Below are positions 55,948 through 63,227 of a DNA stretch of 64,000 bases, in pieces. Position numbers and translations under genes: made by a program. Under the pieces are notes generated by a model. It was not told the origin of the DNA. It did no database searches and saw nothing but the letters and a program-made list of their open reading frames with translations. Location of the stretch: the NCBI GenBank assembly GCA_024692565.1, contig JAILMN010000005.1, forward strand, positions 1 to 64,000, given 5' to 3'. Source of the DNA: Paludibacteraceae bacterium (lineage in GTDB: Bacteria > Bacteroidota > Bacteroidia > Bacteroidales > Paludibacteraceae). The stretch's first letter is position 1; each line of letters begins with the position of its first letter.

Positions 55948-56428
55948 CATTACCGGTTATGGAGACGTGCCGGCGGAAGGTCTGGAGTTAACCATCACGG
56001 AAGCCGAAGAGGACATCCTTTCCGGCGAGATGCAAATGAATCTGGAAGGCACATTGCTATGCAATGAACCACTCTCCGTAACGATCACTCGCTCGGCGAC
56101 CGAGCTGAAAGATGAATTCTGCTGCGCGGGGCAATGTACGGCAGGGAATGGAGAACTATCCGAGACCCTGCATTTTACACCCAACGGCTTAGCCACTTGG
56201 TTCAGCCATTATACGCCGGTTGCCGGATCGAATGAGACGATCATCTATCGTTTTGATGACGGCATTGAGACGCAGACTATTACGGTGCATTACAACTATA
56301 GTGCACAAGGCGTTGAGACCGTAACCGGTAACCCGTCAACCGTAACCCATAAGATCCTCCATAACGGACAACTGTTGATTCAACAGAACGATAAAACATA
56401 TACCCCTAACGGAACCATCATTAACTAA
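55913..56428 (+). CDS. Secreted protein with GQLLI C-terminal tail
   Basis: 171 aa, signal-like N-terminus MKLLWILGLIISITGYG, then one beta-sandwich-like region of unknown family (cysteines in LLCNEP and CCAGQC). It ends KILHNGQLLIQQNDKTY plus a short tail. The same tail type closes the FISUMP-like protein at 58593. The DNA just before the tail is a run of 7-bp repeats (56318-56345). It overlaps the previous gene by 35 bp. Confidence 0.75.
   Translation: MKLLWILGLIISITGYGDVPAEGLELTITEAEEDILSGEMQMNLEGTLLCNEPLSVTITRSATELKDEFCCAGQCTAGNGELSETLHFTPNGLATWFSHYTPVAGSNETIIYRFDDGIETQTITVHYNYSAQGVETVTGNPSTVTHKILHNGQLLIQQNDKTYTPNGTIIN
56318..56345. repeat. Tandem heptamer-like repeat inside coding sequence, 4 units
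   Basis: ACCGTAA, CCGGTAA, CCCGTCA, ACCGTAA: four 7-bp units encoding the Thr/Asn-rich linker immediately before the GQLLI tail. Confidence 0.7.
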
Positions 56429-56436
56429 TTATGCAT

Positions 56437-57879
56437 ATGAAACGCTATTTTGCAATTATTTTTCTCGCCGGTATCTGTGGCTTGACGTTCACAGCCTGCG
56501 AGCGTGACATCGAACCCGATGAATCGGAGTTCGTCAAAAAACATCTTATCGAAGAGTTTACCGGTCAAGGCTGCGGGTACTGCCCGTACAGCATGGATTG
56601 TATTCATTCATTTGTCGGCAATGACTCAAATTGGATTTTGATTCTCCATCATTACGGCTATCAGGCCGACAAATTCTCCGTAAGCGGCAGTAAAACCATC
56701 ACCTCGGCGCTGCATGTGAAAGGTGCTCCATCGATGGCTATTGACCGCGCGAAAGTGAATTACGGAGAAGGGAAAGGCACGGTGTTCAATCCGGGATATC
56801 TGCCGGAAACGAGTAAGGCGCAGTTTGAAACAACGACCTACGCATCCCTGCGCATCTCCAACACCTATGATGCGGCGTCGCGTGAGTTGAAAGTGAACGT
56901 CTCCGGATATATCCGCAATGAGGACCACCCGAACCTCTATCTGACTGTGTTGGTTAAAGAGTCCGGCATGATTAATAAACAAGCCGATTATTACTCCACC
57001 TACGAAGGTTGGGAGGAATTCCGCCATACAAATGCCGTACGCGCCTTCTTATCCGAGGCGAAAGGAGATGAGATAACGGTCTCCAAAGGCAAATACAGCG
57101 CGGCGTATAGTATTGAGCTAAAGAAAGAATGGGTGCCGGAGAACTGCATGGTAGTAGCTTTCCTCAGCGAAGAATTCCAACCTGTTGTGCAAGCCAATCA
57201 AGAACCGGTTGTCGCCGGCACTAAAGGAGGTGCAGATATTGTTCATGGCGGTATCAAAGCCGTGCCTGTGTCTGACTTTTATCCCGAACCCGATGCGGTC
57301 AAAGGTCCTTCGGATTACTCAGGCGAGGAGGTGGATACGATACGTAACGCACAGGCCATGTATACGACCTACAGAGATATGGGAATTAACTATTGGGAGA
57401 TATCTGCCGTCAACAGCGACGATGTACTCACGATCGGTAACACCCCATGCGTGCGTTATGTGGTGCTCAATCTCTTTACGAAAACCGACGAGACAGAGAT
57501 TCCGGAGGGAACGTATGAACTGAATCTGAGCGAACAGCCGGGAAGTGCGTATGCCGGTTTCCGGGATGACGAGGAAGTGTATATCGGCGGAAGCACGCTC
57601 TATTACACCAGCAAGAGTTATTATACGCAAGGCTATCTAGTTCCCTCCGCTCAATGGCTCATCGCCGATGGTACGTTAACCATTTCTTCGGAAGGATGGG
57701 AAGTTACAGGTCACGCACGCAACGGAGCGCCGATACACCTGATCGGTACAACACCTATTGTGAACTACGGCCGTGCTCCCGCACCGGCCAAAGCCTCGAT
57801 GGTGGAGAAAAAATGGACACGGCGATGTTCCATCAGAACAGCACGGATAGCGGAAACATGTCTATTCAACCATATCTGA
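56437..57879 (+). CDS. Omp28-like lipoprotein, C-terminus frameshifted
   Basis: 480 aa in this frame from ATG 56437 (MKRYFAIIFLAGICGLTFTAC, lipobox Cys21); ATG 56431 is two codons upstream. Thioredoxin-like HLIEEFTGQGCGYCPYSMD (Cys46, Cys49) and the Omp28 beta region up to about residue 370. After the six-A run at 57808-57813 the frame ends in Arg-rich nonsense (WTRRCSIRTARIAETCLF). One extra A would continue into a convincing frame to 58037, just before a strong terminator. Likely a sequencing or slippage frameshift, possibly phase variation. Confidence 0.85.
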   Translation: MKRYFAIIFLAGICGLTFTACERDIEPDESEFVKKHLIEEFTGQGCGYCPYSMDCIHSFVGNDSNWILILHHYGYQADKFSVSGSKTITSALHVKGAPSMAIDRAKVNYGEGKGTVFNPGYLPETSKAQFETTTYASLRISNTYDAASRELKVNVSGYIRNEDHPNLYLTVLVKESGMINKQADYYSTYEGWEEFRHTNAVRAFLSEAKGDEITVSKGKYSAAYSIELKKEWVPENCMVVAFLSEEFQPVVQANQEPVVAGTKGGADIVHGGIKAVPVSDFYPEPDAVKGPSDYSGEEVDTIRNAQAMYTTYRDMGINYWEISAVNSDDVLTIGNTPCVRYVVLNLFTKTDETEIPEGTYELNLSEQPGSAYAGFRDDEEVYIGGSTLYYTSKSYYTQGYLVPSAQWLIADGTLTISSEGWEVTGHARNGAPIHLIGTTPIVNYGRAPAPAKASMVEKKWTRRCSIRTARIAETCLFNHI

Positions 57880-58037
57880 ATCTTGACCAAGTAACCGTGA
57901 CAGCAATGCAGAAAGCCGAAAACGGCAGTGCAACCTATACGCCGATGGTGTTTTACAAGATCTACCGCCTGCTTGCCAAAATCGTCCCCAGTGCTCTGAT
58001 GGTCAAGTTCACCAGCGTCGAAGGCTCAACGAAATAG
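57813..58037 (+). pseudogene. Displaced C-terminal tail of the Omp28-like lipoprotein (+1 frame)
   Basis: Reads MDTAMFHQNSTDSGNMSIQP, then LNLDQVTVTAMQKAENG and ends FTSVEGSTK. Coding-like composition, and its stop lies 33 bp before the terminator hairpin, whereas the upstream frame stops 190 bp short of it. Confidence 0.75.
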
Positions 58038-58070
58038 GCACAATATAATCAAGACAATTGAGCCATCCTA

Positions 58071-58098
58071 AGCACCACACTCAACGTGGTGCTTTTTT
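58071..58098 (+). terminator. Rho-independent terminator of the thiol-fold operon
   Basis: Perfect 8-bp stem AGCACCAC/GTGGTGCT with ACTCAAC loop and a six-T tail. Confidence 0.88.
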
Positions 58099-58304
58099 CT
58101 TCGTCTCTTTCCTGCAATTGCATGCAGATTCATTCACAATTCACCCAATTCACACAAAAATATCTGTTCTTTTCGTCACAAAACTAAACTTTCTCTTGCA
58201 TATATGCAAAAATTGTAGTACCTTCGGCACGCCCTTATTGCGCTTTCGCACAACAAGGAATCCTCCGAACTTACGATCGCATCCCGCGGCACATACGCAA
58301 GTTT
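58099..58304. other. Gene-free sequence upstream of repeat copy B
   Basis: Holds the promoter-like site at 58196-58226 and, after it, about 80 bp leading into the TIR element. Patches match the same stretch before copy A. No gene seen. Confidence 0.5.
58196..58226 (+). promoter_or_regulatory. Promoter-like sequence upstream of repeat copy B
   Basis: TTG (58196-58198) in TTGCATATATGCAA, N20, TACCTTCG (one mismatch from TAnnTTTG), continuing GGCACGCCC exactly as before copy A. Confidence 0.6.
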
Positions 58305-58524
58305 AGCATTTTTTTGCCATCCGCGGCTTTGCCGCTTCTTGATGACGGATAGCCTCCGCTCCGCGAGATAGCATGAACCCTCTCGAAACCGTTCTTTTGC
58401 GAAGGGGTACGCAAAAGCACGTGGGCAGGGGAGCCCTTGTTTCGAAGGGTTGCATGCGCTATCTGCATAGTTCGAGGCCATCCGCCATCACGGAGTTAAA
58501 CTCCGTAAATTGCAAAAAAATGCT
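58305..58524 (+). mobile_element. TIR-bounded structured repeat element, copy B
   Basis: 220 bp with perfect 13-bp terminal inverted repeats AGCATTTTTTTGC (58305-58317) and its inverse (58512-58524). Nested stems as in copy A but with different bases that still pair: CGGAT.GCCTC with GAGGC.ATCCG, and CATG.ACCC with GGGTTGCATG. The apical CTTTTGCG/CGCAAAAG, the single strand GCGCTATCTGCATAG, and the small ACGGAGT/ACTCCGT hairpin are kept. It abuts the -33 of the FISUMP-like gene's promoter. Confidence 0.78.
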
Positions 58525-58532
58525 TAAAAAAT

Positions 58533-58563
58533 TTGCATATGTGCGATTTTTGTAGTAATTTTG
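58533..58563 (+). promoter_or_regulatory. Promoter of the FISUMP-like / PagL-like operon
   Basis: TTG (58533-58535), N20, TAATTTTG (58556-58563). The 40 bp from the TIR to the -7 are almost identical to those at the GH13 promoter (47924-47960), sharing TTTGCATATGTGCGATTTTT. Confidence 0.85.
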
Positions 58564-58592
58564 CACCCGCAAAATCGGAAAACAATTCAATC

Positions 58593-59552
58593 ATGCGTAA
58601 GATTTTAACTCTTTGTGCCGCGGCGATGATGGCCGTAAGCACGATGGCCACCGAAGGTGCGCTGAACGGTATATTTACGATCAATGCCCAGGGCGATCAG
58701 GTCGTTTTCTCGAAGGGAAACCTGCAGTATCGGCCTGCTACGGACACTTGGCGGTTTGCGGACAATCAACTCACCGTGCTCGGCGAGGCGAACGCGAATA
58801 TCTCCGTCGCTTCCTATGACGGTTGGTTGGATCTGTTTGGCTGGGGAACGGGCACGAATGCCGCCAATTACAGCTCGGATTGGCAGGATTATCCTGTGTA
58901 CAACGAGTGGGGCGAGAATGCCATCAGCAACGGCGGCAACACCCCGAACCAATGGCGCACGATGACGCAAAACGAGTGGGATTATCTCTTCTTCAAACGC
59001 CCGAATGCCGCTTCGCTCTTCGGCTTGGGACAAGTGGACGGCGTCAAAGGACTGATTCTGCTGCCGAACGATTGGAGTGCGCCTGCGGGCATCACTTTTC
59101 ATGCCGGTACGACCAAAGGCTTAGTCGCCAAAACCGATTATTACGCCAATACGGACGGCAAGAACTACGAGCATAACGAGTTCACGTCCGAGGAATGGAA
59201 ACAGATGGAAAATGCGGGTGCGGTCTTCTTCCCCGCGGCAGGCTATCGCTGGGATAACGAGGTGTACATGGAGGATGGAGACGTGGGTTACATGGGCTAT
59301 TATTGGGCATCCACGCCGAATGATAACTGGCAAGGCTACCAACTTTATTTCGATGCATATGAAGTGTCGCCGCAAGGCAAAAACAGCCGTATTTACGGTC
59401 AGGCCGTGCGCCTCGTCCAAAGCGCCCAACTCAGCGCTATCGACGAAACCGTCAATCGTCAATCGTCCAATCGTAAATTCATCCGTGGCGGTCAATTGCT
59501 TATCAAGCGCGACGGCAAGACTTTCAATGCCCAAGGCGCACAAGTGAAGTAA
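58593..59552 (+). CDS. Secreted FISUMP-like protein with GQLLI C-terminal tail
   Basis: 319 aa from ATG 58593 (MRKILTLCAAAMMAVSTMA, signal peptide). Body resembles the major paralogous/FISUMP-type domains common in Bacteroidales: VVFSKGNLQYRPATDTWRF, ISVASYDGWLDLFGWGTG, MTQNEWDYLF, FFPAAGYRW and YYWASTP. Ends KFIRGGQLLIKRDGKTF plus a short tail, joined through a heptamer-encoded linker. Surface or extracellular role likely; no enzyme motif. Leader of ~25 nt from the promoter at 58533. Confidence 0.8.
   Translation: MRKILTLCAAAMMAVSTMATEGALNGIFTINAQGDQVVFSKGNLQYRPATDTWRFADNQLTVLGEANANISVASYDGWLDLFGWGTGTNAANYSSDWQDYPVYNEWGENAISNGGNTPNQWRTMTQNEWDYLFFKRPNAASLFGLGQVDGVKGLILLPNDWSAPAGITFHAGTTKGLVAKTDYYANTDGKNYEHNEFTSEEWKQMENAGAVFFPAAGYRWDNEVYMEDGDVGYMGYYWASTPNDNWQGYQLYFDAYEVSPQGKNSRIYGQAVRLVQSAQLSAIDETVNRQSSNRKFIRGGQLLIKRDGKTFNAQGAQVK
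59451..59472. repeat. Tandem heptamer inside coding sequence
   Basis: GTCAATC twice, then GTCCAATC (one base longer), encoding TVNRQSSN at the joint between the FISUMP-like domain and the GQLLI tail. Confidence 0.65.
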
Positions 59553-60845
59553 ATGAGAAAAAACATCCTCATCATAGGTTTTATCTGCTTGTCTTTGCCG
59601 CTATTTGCCGCGAAGGACACCATCCGTTATGACTTGGCGTACCGCCTGACGGGAGCGGCGGCGATGATGATGCCGGACGGCAAGGTCGATCCGTTCATCA
59701 AGCGCCCGATATTAGGTGCTTCCTTCGCCGTTGAGTTCCTGCCTACCGGCAGATGGCATTGCTTACAGCAATGGAACAATGCCTCGATAGGCGTAGGCTT
59801 GAGCTATCTGAACCTTGGCAACGATGCCAAATTGGGTTCGGCAATCGCCGCTTACGGCTATATGAACCAACCCTTCTACAACGGCACGCATTTCCGCATC
59901 GGCATCCGTCCTTCTGTGGGTCTGGCAGCGGTGACGAAGACTTATGCGAACACCTACGAAGGCACGCATCTGTACAAAGACCACGAGGGTGCCAACTGGT
60001 CGATAGGAAGTGTCGTCAACGCCTATCTGGCGCTGCAGCTATACATGGATTTTCCGATCAAAGACGGGTGGGAAATCACGCTCAACGGCGGTTGGCAGCA
60101 CATCAGCAACGGAAGTATGATGCACCCGAATGCGGGTTATAACATGTTCGGCGGCGAGTTAGGTGTGCGCTATCATCCGACGAATCTGAACACGCCGAAG
60201 ACGCCCGAACCCGACGTGCCGCGCAAGCTCTATGACGGCGTGGACAAACCCTGGGCGGTGGAGATAAGCGCTACCGGTGGTCTGAAGCAGAACTACTATG
60301 CCGACAACCAGAACGGACAACTCTTCTTCGGCATCGCTACGCTCAAAGCCGCGGCATACTGGGTGCCCGTGTCCATCTTCCGCCTCGGAGCAGGTGTGGA
60401 CGCGTTCTACGATGGTTACTATGCCGCGGTAAACGATGAGTTCGCAGCTGCTAACCCCGGTGCGGCAGTCACATATTTCGGCAAAACATACCTCAAGCAA
60501 AGCAATGTGGCGAACTGTTTCCGCGTGGGCTTTAGTATCCAACCCGAGTTCATCATCGGTCGTCTTACCGCCGGATTACACGTCGGATTCTATATCTTCG
60601 ACCCCGTCAAGAACCTTGAGCCTTATGCCGAGGCCAAGGCAGCAGACGATGCCGGCACACCGCTCAACAGGGGCGTTTTCTACAGTTATGACTTCACCAA
60701 AGCCAGCAACTACCAGGACGGCTGGTGCTACATGCAGTTCGTGCTCAAGTACCACGTACTTGACCATCTGTTCGTTCAATTAGGACTGAAAACGCACGGC
60801 GTGCGAGCAGAGTTCATCGACGCCGGAGTAGGTGTTAGTTTTTAA
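59553..60845 (+). CDS. Outer-membrane protein related to lipid A deacylase PagL / acyloxyacyl hydrolase
   Basis: 430 aa, signal peptide ending LPLFA. The N-terminal half matches the PagL/PF09411 barrel with the catalytic His-x-Ser-Asn: GGWQHISNGS (His183, Ser185, Asn186), followed by NAGYNMFGGELGVRYHP. PagL removes the 3-O acyl chain of lipid A. The C-terminal ~200 residues form a second barrel-like part, so the protein is about twice as long as PagL. It starts directly after the stop of the preceding gene (TAAATG). Confidence 0.8.
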   Translation: MRKNILIIGFICLSLPLFAAKDTIRYDLAYRLTGAAAMMMPDGKVDPFIKRPILGASFAVEFLPTGRWHCLQQWNNASIGVGLSYLNLGNDAKLGSAIAAYGYMNQPFYNGTHFRIGIRPSVGLAAVTKTYANTYEGTHLYKDHEGANWSIGSVVNAYLALQLYMDFPIKDGWEITLNGGWQHISNGSMMHPNAGYNMFGGELGVRYHPTNLNTPKTPEPDVPRKLYDGVDKPWAVEISATGGLKQNYYADNQNGQLFFGIATLKAAAYWVPVSIFRLGAGVDAFYDGYYAAVNDEFAAANPGAAVTYFGKTYLKQSNVANCFRVGFSIQPEFIIGRLTAGLHVGFYIFDPVKNLEPYAEAKAADDAGTPLNRGVFYSYDFTKASNYQDGWCYMQFVLKYHVLDHLFVQLGLKTHGVRAEFIDAGVGVSF

Positions 60846-62058
60846 GCAACTGGTCTTCCAACATATAGACCTGCTCAATCGGCACGCCGTGATCGACGAG
60901 CGGCTTGCGGCACGGACGGAAAAGCGTAAAGAAATCCTTGGCGTTCTTGCACATCTGACGCGCACGGCGATAGTTCTCAAACGCCATAAAGCGGTCACCG
61001 CGCAACCATAGACAATTAGCATAATTGATGAAATCAATCGCTTCCGCATGCTCGGTGCGCAGGTGTTGAATCAACCATTTCTCTGCCAGATCGGTGTTCT
61101 CCCACAGCAGATCCATCTTGCCGATGGACAAGTACAAAAACGCAATCGTCGATTCGCGTTCGATATTGCCTTCTACCAGCAGTTTGTACAACCATGTGTC
61201 CGGGAAAATAGCCACCAGACCCATGATATATTCCGCTTCGGACTCCGGAATCCACGTGGAGACACTCTCGCCGTCATCTTTGATGCCGCTCAATTCCAAT
61301 AACTTACGGATTTCGTCCGGCAATTGGTTCAGCGAAGCTTCACCGGCTTTGAGCATCTCTGCCCAGCGATGATGCGACGAACGAATCAAAGCGCACAGCA
61401 CTTCGAAAGCATGGTTGCCGGAGTCACCTTCCGCGTCAATAGCATGGAAGACCGCGTCTTGCAACATCGGGAAGAAATCGATGCGAATATCGTAATGCAC
61501 TAATAGCATGAAGACATACGCCATCGTCTGCTCCGCCACAATCTCGTTCTCTGCCGACATACAGTCCACTAACGCCATAAACGCGTCCAACGAGAAGCAA
61601 TCCCGGATATTCTTCGACAATCCTCCGATTGCCATCAACGCTATCGCCGCACGCGACGTGTCATTAGCCGCTTCGCGAAGCCAATCAAAATCGGCTTTCG
61701 TGAACTGCACACAACTCATGAAATAGCGCATCACGGACTGCGGGTTCTCCTTATTAAACCCGTGCATGCGCGGGGAAAGACCACGCCACAGACGAATGTC
61801 TGTATAGACGGCATCTACCAACTGATACGTTTCGCCCGTCAGTTGATCCAAAGTCTCGTAAAATTCATCCTTCTCATCGACCAGCCAATGCGAGAACACC
61901 TCGTTGTAGCGCTTCTGAATACGCACGAACGCCGACTCGTAGCGATTGTTCTCGCCCAACTCGTTCAGCCAGGCGCGCACAATCACCAACGCATGGTCAA
62001 TCATCCGTTCGCCCAACGCACGCTCAATCGTCTCTATTTGCTCGTCAATGCCCTTCAC
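60835..62058 (-). CDS. Conserved helical protein of unknown function
   Basis: 407 aa, soluble, all-helical, no signal peptide. C-terminal region has TPR-like helix pairs (AEAIDFINYANCLWLRGDRFMAFENYRRARQMCK in sequence). I have a vague memory of similar hypothetical proteins in Bacteroides. It follows the GT2 gene after a heptamer repeat and runs tail to tail with the PagL-like gene (11-bp overlap). Confidence 0.75.
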   Translation of the reverse strand: MKGIDEQIETIERALGERMIDHALVIVRAWLNELGENNRYESAFVRIQKRYNEVFSHWLVDEKDEFYETLDQLTGETYQLVDAVYTDIRLWRGLSPRMHGFNKENPQSVMRYFMSCVQFTKADFDWLREAANDTSRAAIALMAIGGLSKNIRDCFSLDAFMALVDCMSAENEIVAEQTMAYVFMLLVHYDIRIDFFPMLQDAVFHAIDAEGDSGNHAFEVLCALIRSSHHRWAEMLKAGEASLNQLPDEIRKLLELSGIKDDGESVSTWIPESEAEYIMGLVAIFPDTWLYKLLVEGNIERESTIAFLYLSIGKMDLLWENTDLAEKWLIQHLRTEHAEAIDFINYANCLWLRGDRFMAFENYRRARQMCKNAKDFFTLFRPCRKPLVDHGVPIEQVYMLEDQLLKN

Positions 62059-62060
62059 CC

Positions 62061-62088
62061 TTACACTTTACACCTTACACATTACACC
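62061..62088. repeat. Tandem heptamer, 4 copies (TTACACN), GT2 junction
   Basis: TTACACT, TTACACC, TTACACA and TTACACC, exactly 4 x 7 bp. The stop codon of the GT2 gene (TAA at 62084-62082) lies inside the last unit; the next gene starts 3 bp beyond the array. Confidence 0.85.
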
Positions 62089-63041
62089 TCTTCCCGGATG
62101 AGGTAGTCATTGCGGCTCGGGCTGTTGCGGATGATGAGCTCTGCCAGGAAACCGGCAAGGAACAGCATGCAACCTAGGATCATCATCAGTATCGCAATAT
62201 GGAAATACGGGTTCACGCCCACTAACATCGCTTGCACATGGTTCGACAGCGCGTAGAGCTTCATGCCGCCAACTACAATCACCGCGATGAAACCGATGAA
62301 GAACATCAGGCTGCCCACCAAACCGAAGAAATGCATCGGTTGTTTGCCGAATTTGTTTAGGAACCACAGCGTCATCAAGTCCAAATAACCGTTCACGAAA
62401 CGGTTCAGACCGAACTTGGACACACCGAACTCACGTTTGCGGTGCTGCACCACTTTCTCGCCGATCTTTGTGAAACCGGCATTCTTCGCCAAGTAGGGTA
62501 TATAGCGGTGCATCTCGCTGAAGACCTCGATATTCTTCACCACCTCGTTGCGGTACGCTTTCAAGCCGCAGTTCATGTCGTGCAACTGAATACCCGTCAC
62601 TTTGCGGGCAGTAGCGTTGAAAAGCTTCGACGGCAAGTTCTTCGTTAACGCATTGTCATAGCGTTTCTGCTTCCAACCGCTCACGAGGTCGTAACCTTCC
62701 TCTTTGATCATGCGGTAGAGCTCCGGAATCTCATCCGGACTGTCCTGCAGGTCGGCATCCATCGTGATAACCACATCGCCCTGCGCAGCCTTGAATCCGC
62801 AGTACAACGCCGCACTCTTGCCGTAGTTCCTGCGGAAACAGATCCCGTGAACGACCGCCTTCGGCTTGCTGTCTGCACTCAACTCACGAATCACTTTCCA
62901 GGACTCATCGGTGCTACCGTCATTCACAAAAATAACTTCATAAGAGAACTTATTCTCCTTCATCACGCGTGCGATCCATTCATATAAATGGGGCAGCGAC
63001 TCCGCCTCGTTATACAGAGGCACTATAATCGAAATATCCAT
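62082..63041 (-). CDS. Family 2 glycosyltransferase, polyprenyl-phosphate type (DPM1/GtrB-like)
   Basis: 319 aa. GT-A domain: SIIVPLYNEAESLPHLYEWI, FVNDGSTDESW, then MDADLQDSPDEI (metal site) and DMNCGLKAYR. Two C-terminal TM helices (about 235-262 and 275-300). Such enzymes move a sugar onto undecaprenyl phosphate for periplasmic glycosylation or lipid A modification. Own promoter, divergent from gmd. Confidence 0.93.
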   Translation of the reverse strand: MDISIIVPLYNEAESLPHLYEWIARVMKENKFSYEVIFVNDGSTDESWKVIRELSADSKPKAVVHGICFRRNYGKSAALYCGFKAAQGDVVITMDADLQDSPDEIPELYRMIKEEGYDLVSGWKQKRYDNALTKNLPSKLFNATARKVTGIQLHDMNCGLKAYRNEVVKNIEVFSEMHRYIPYLAKNAGFTKIGEKVVQHRKREFGVSKFGLNRFVNGYLDLMTLWFLNKFGKQPMHFFGLVGSLMFFIGFIAVIVVGGMKLYALSNHVQAMLVGVNPYFHIAILMMILGCMLFLAGFLAELIIRNSPSRNDYLIREEV

Positions 63042-63084
63042 ATTCTTAACTAAAATTCGATGCTTTCAAAAACTTTTGCGGCTG

Positions 63085-63115
63085 CAAAAGTACTACAATT
63101 TTCTGACATATGCAA
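63085..63115 (-). promoter_or_regulatory. Promoter of the GT2 gene
   Basis: TTG (63115-63113), N20 with CATATGTC next to the -33, TACTTTTG (63092-63085). Confidence 0.8.
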
Positions 63116-63141
63116 ATTTTCCGCAAAAAAATACTTTTTAT

Positions 63142-63172
63142 TTGCATATATCAATTTTTTTTTGTAATTTTG
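63142..63172 (+). promoter_or_regulatory. Promoter of gmd
   Basis: TTG (63142-63144), N20, TAATTTTG (63165-63172). The ~50-nt leader contains a short hairpin GTGTG-CTCG-CACAC (63193-63206). Confidence 0.8.
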
Positions 63173-63227
63173 CAGCCGATTTGTGTGCGTAGGTGTGCTC
63201 GCACACGCGCAAGGACTATTATAAAGT

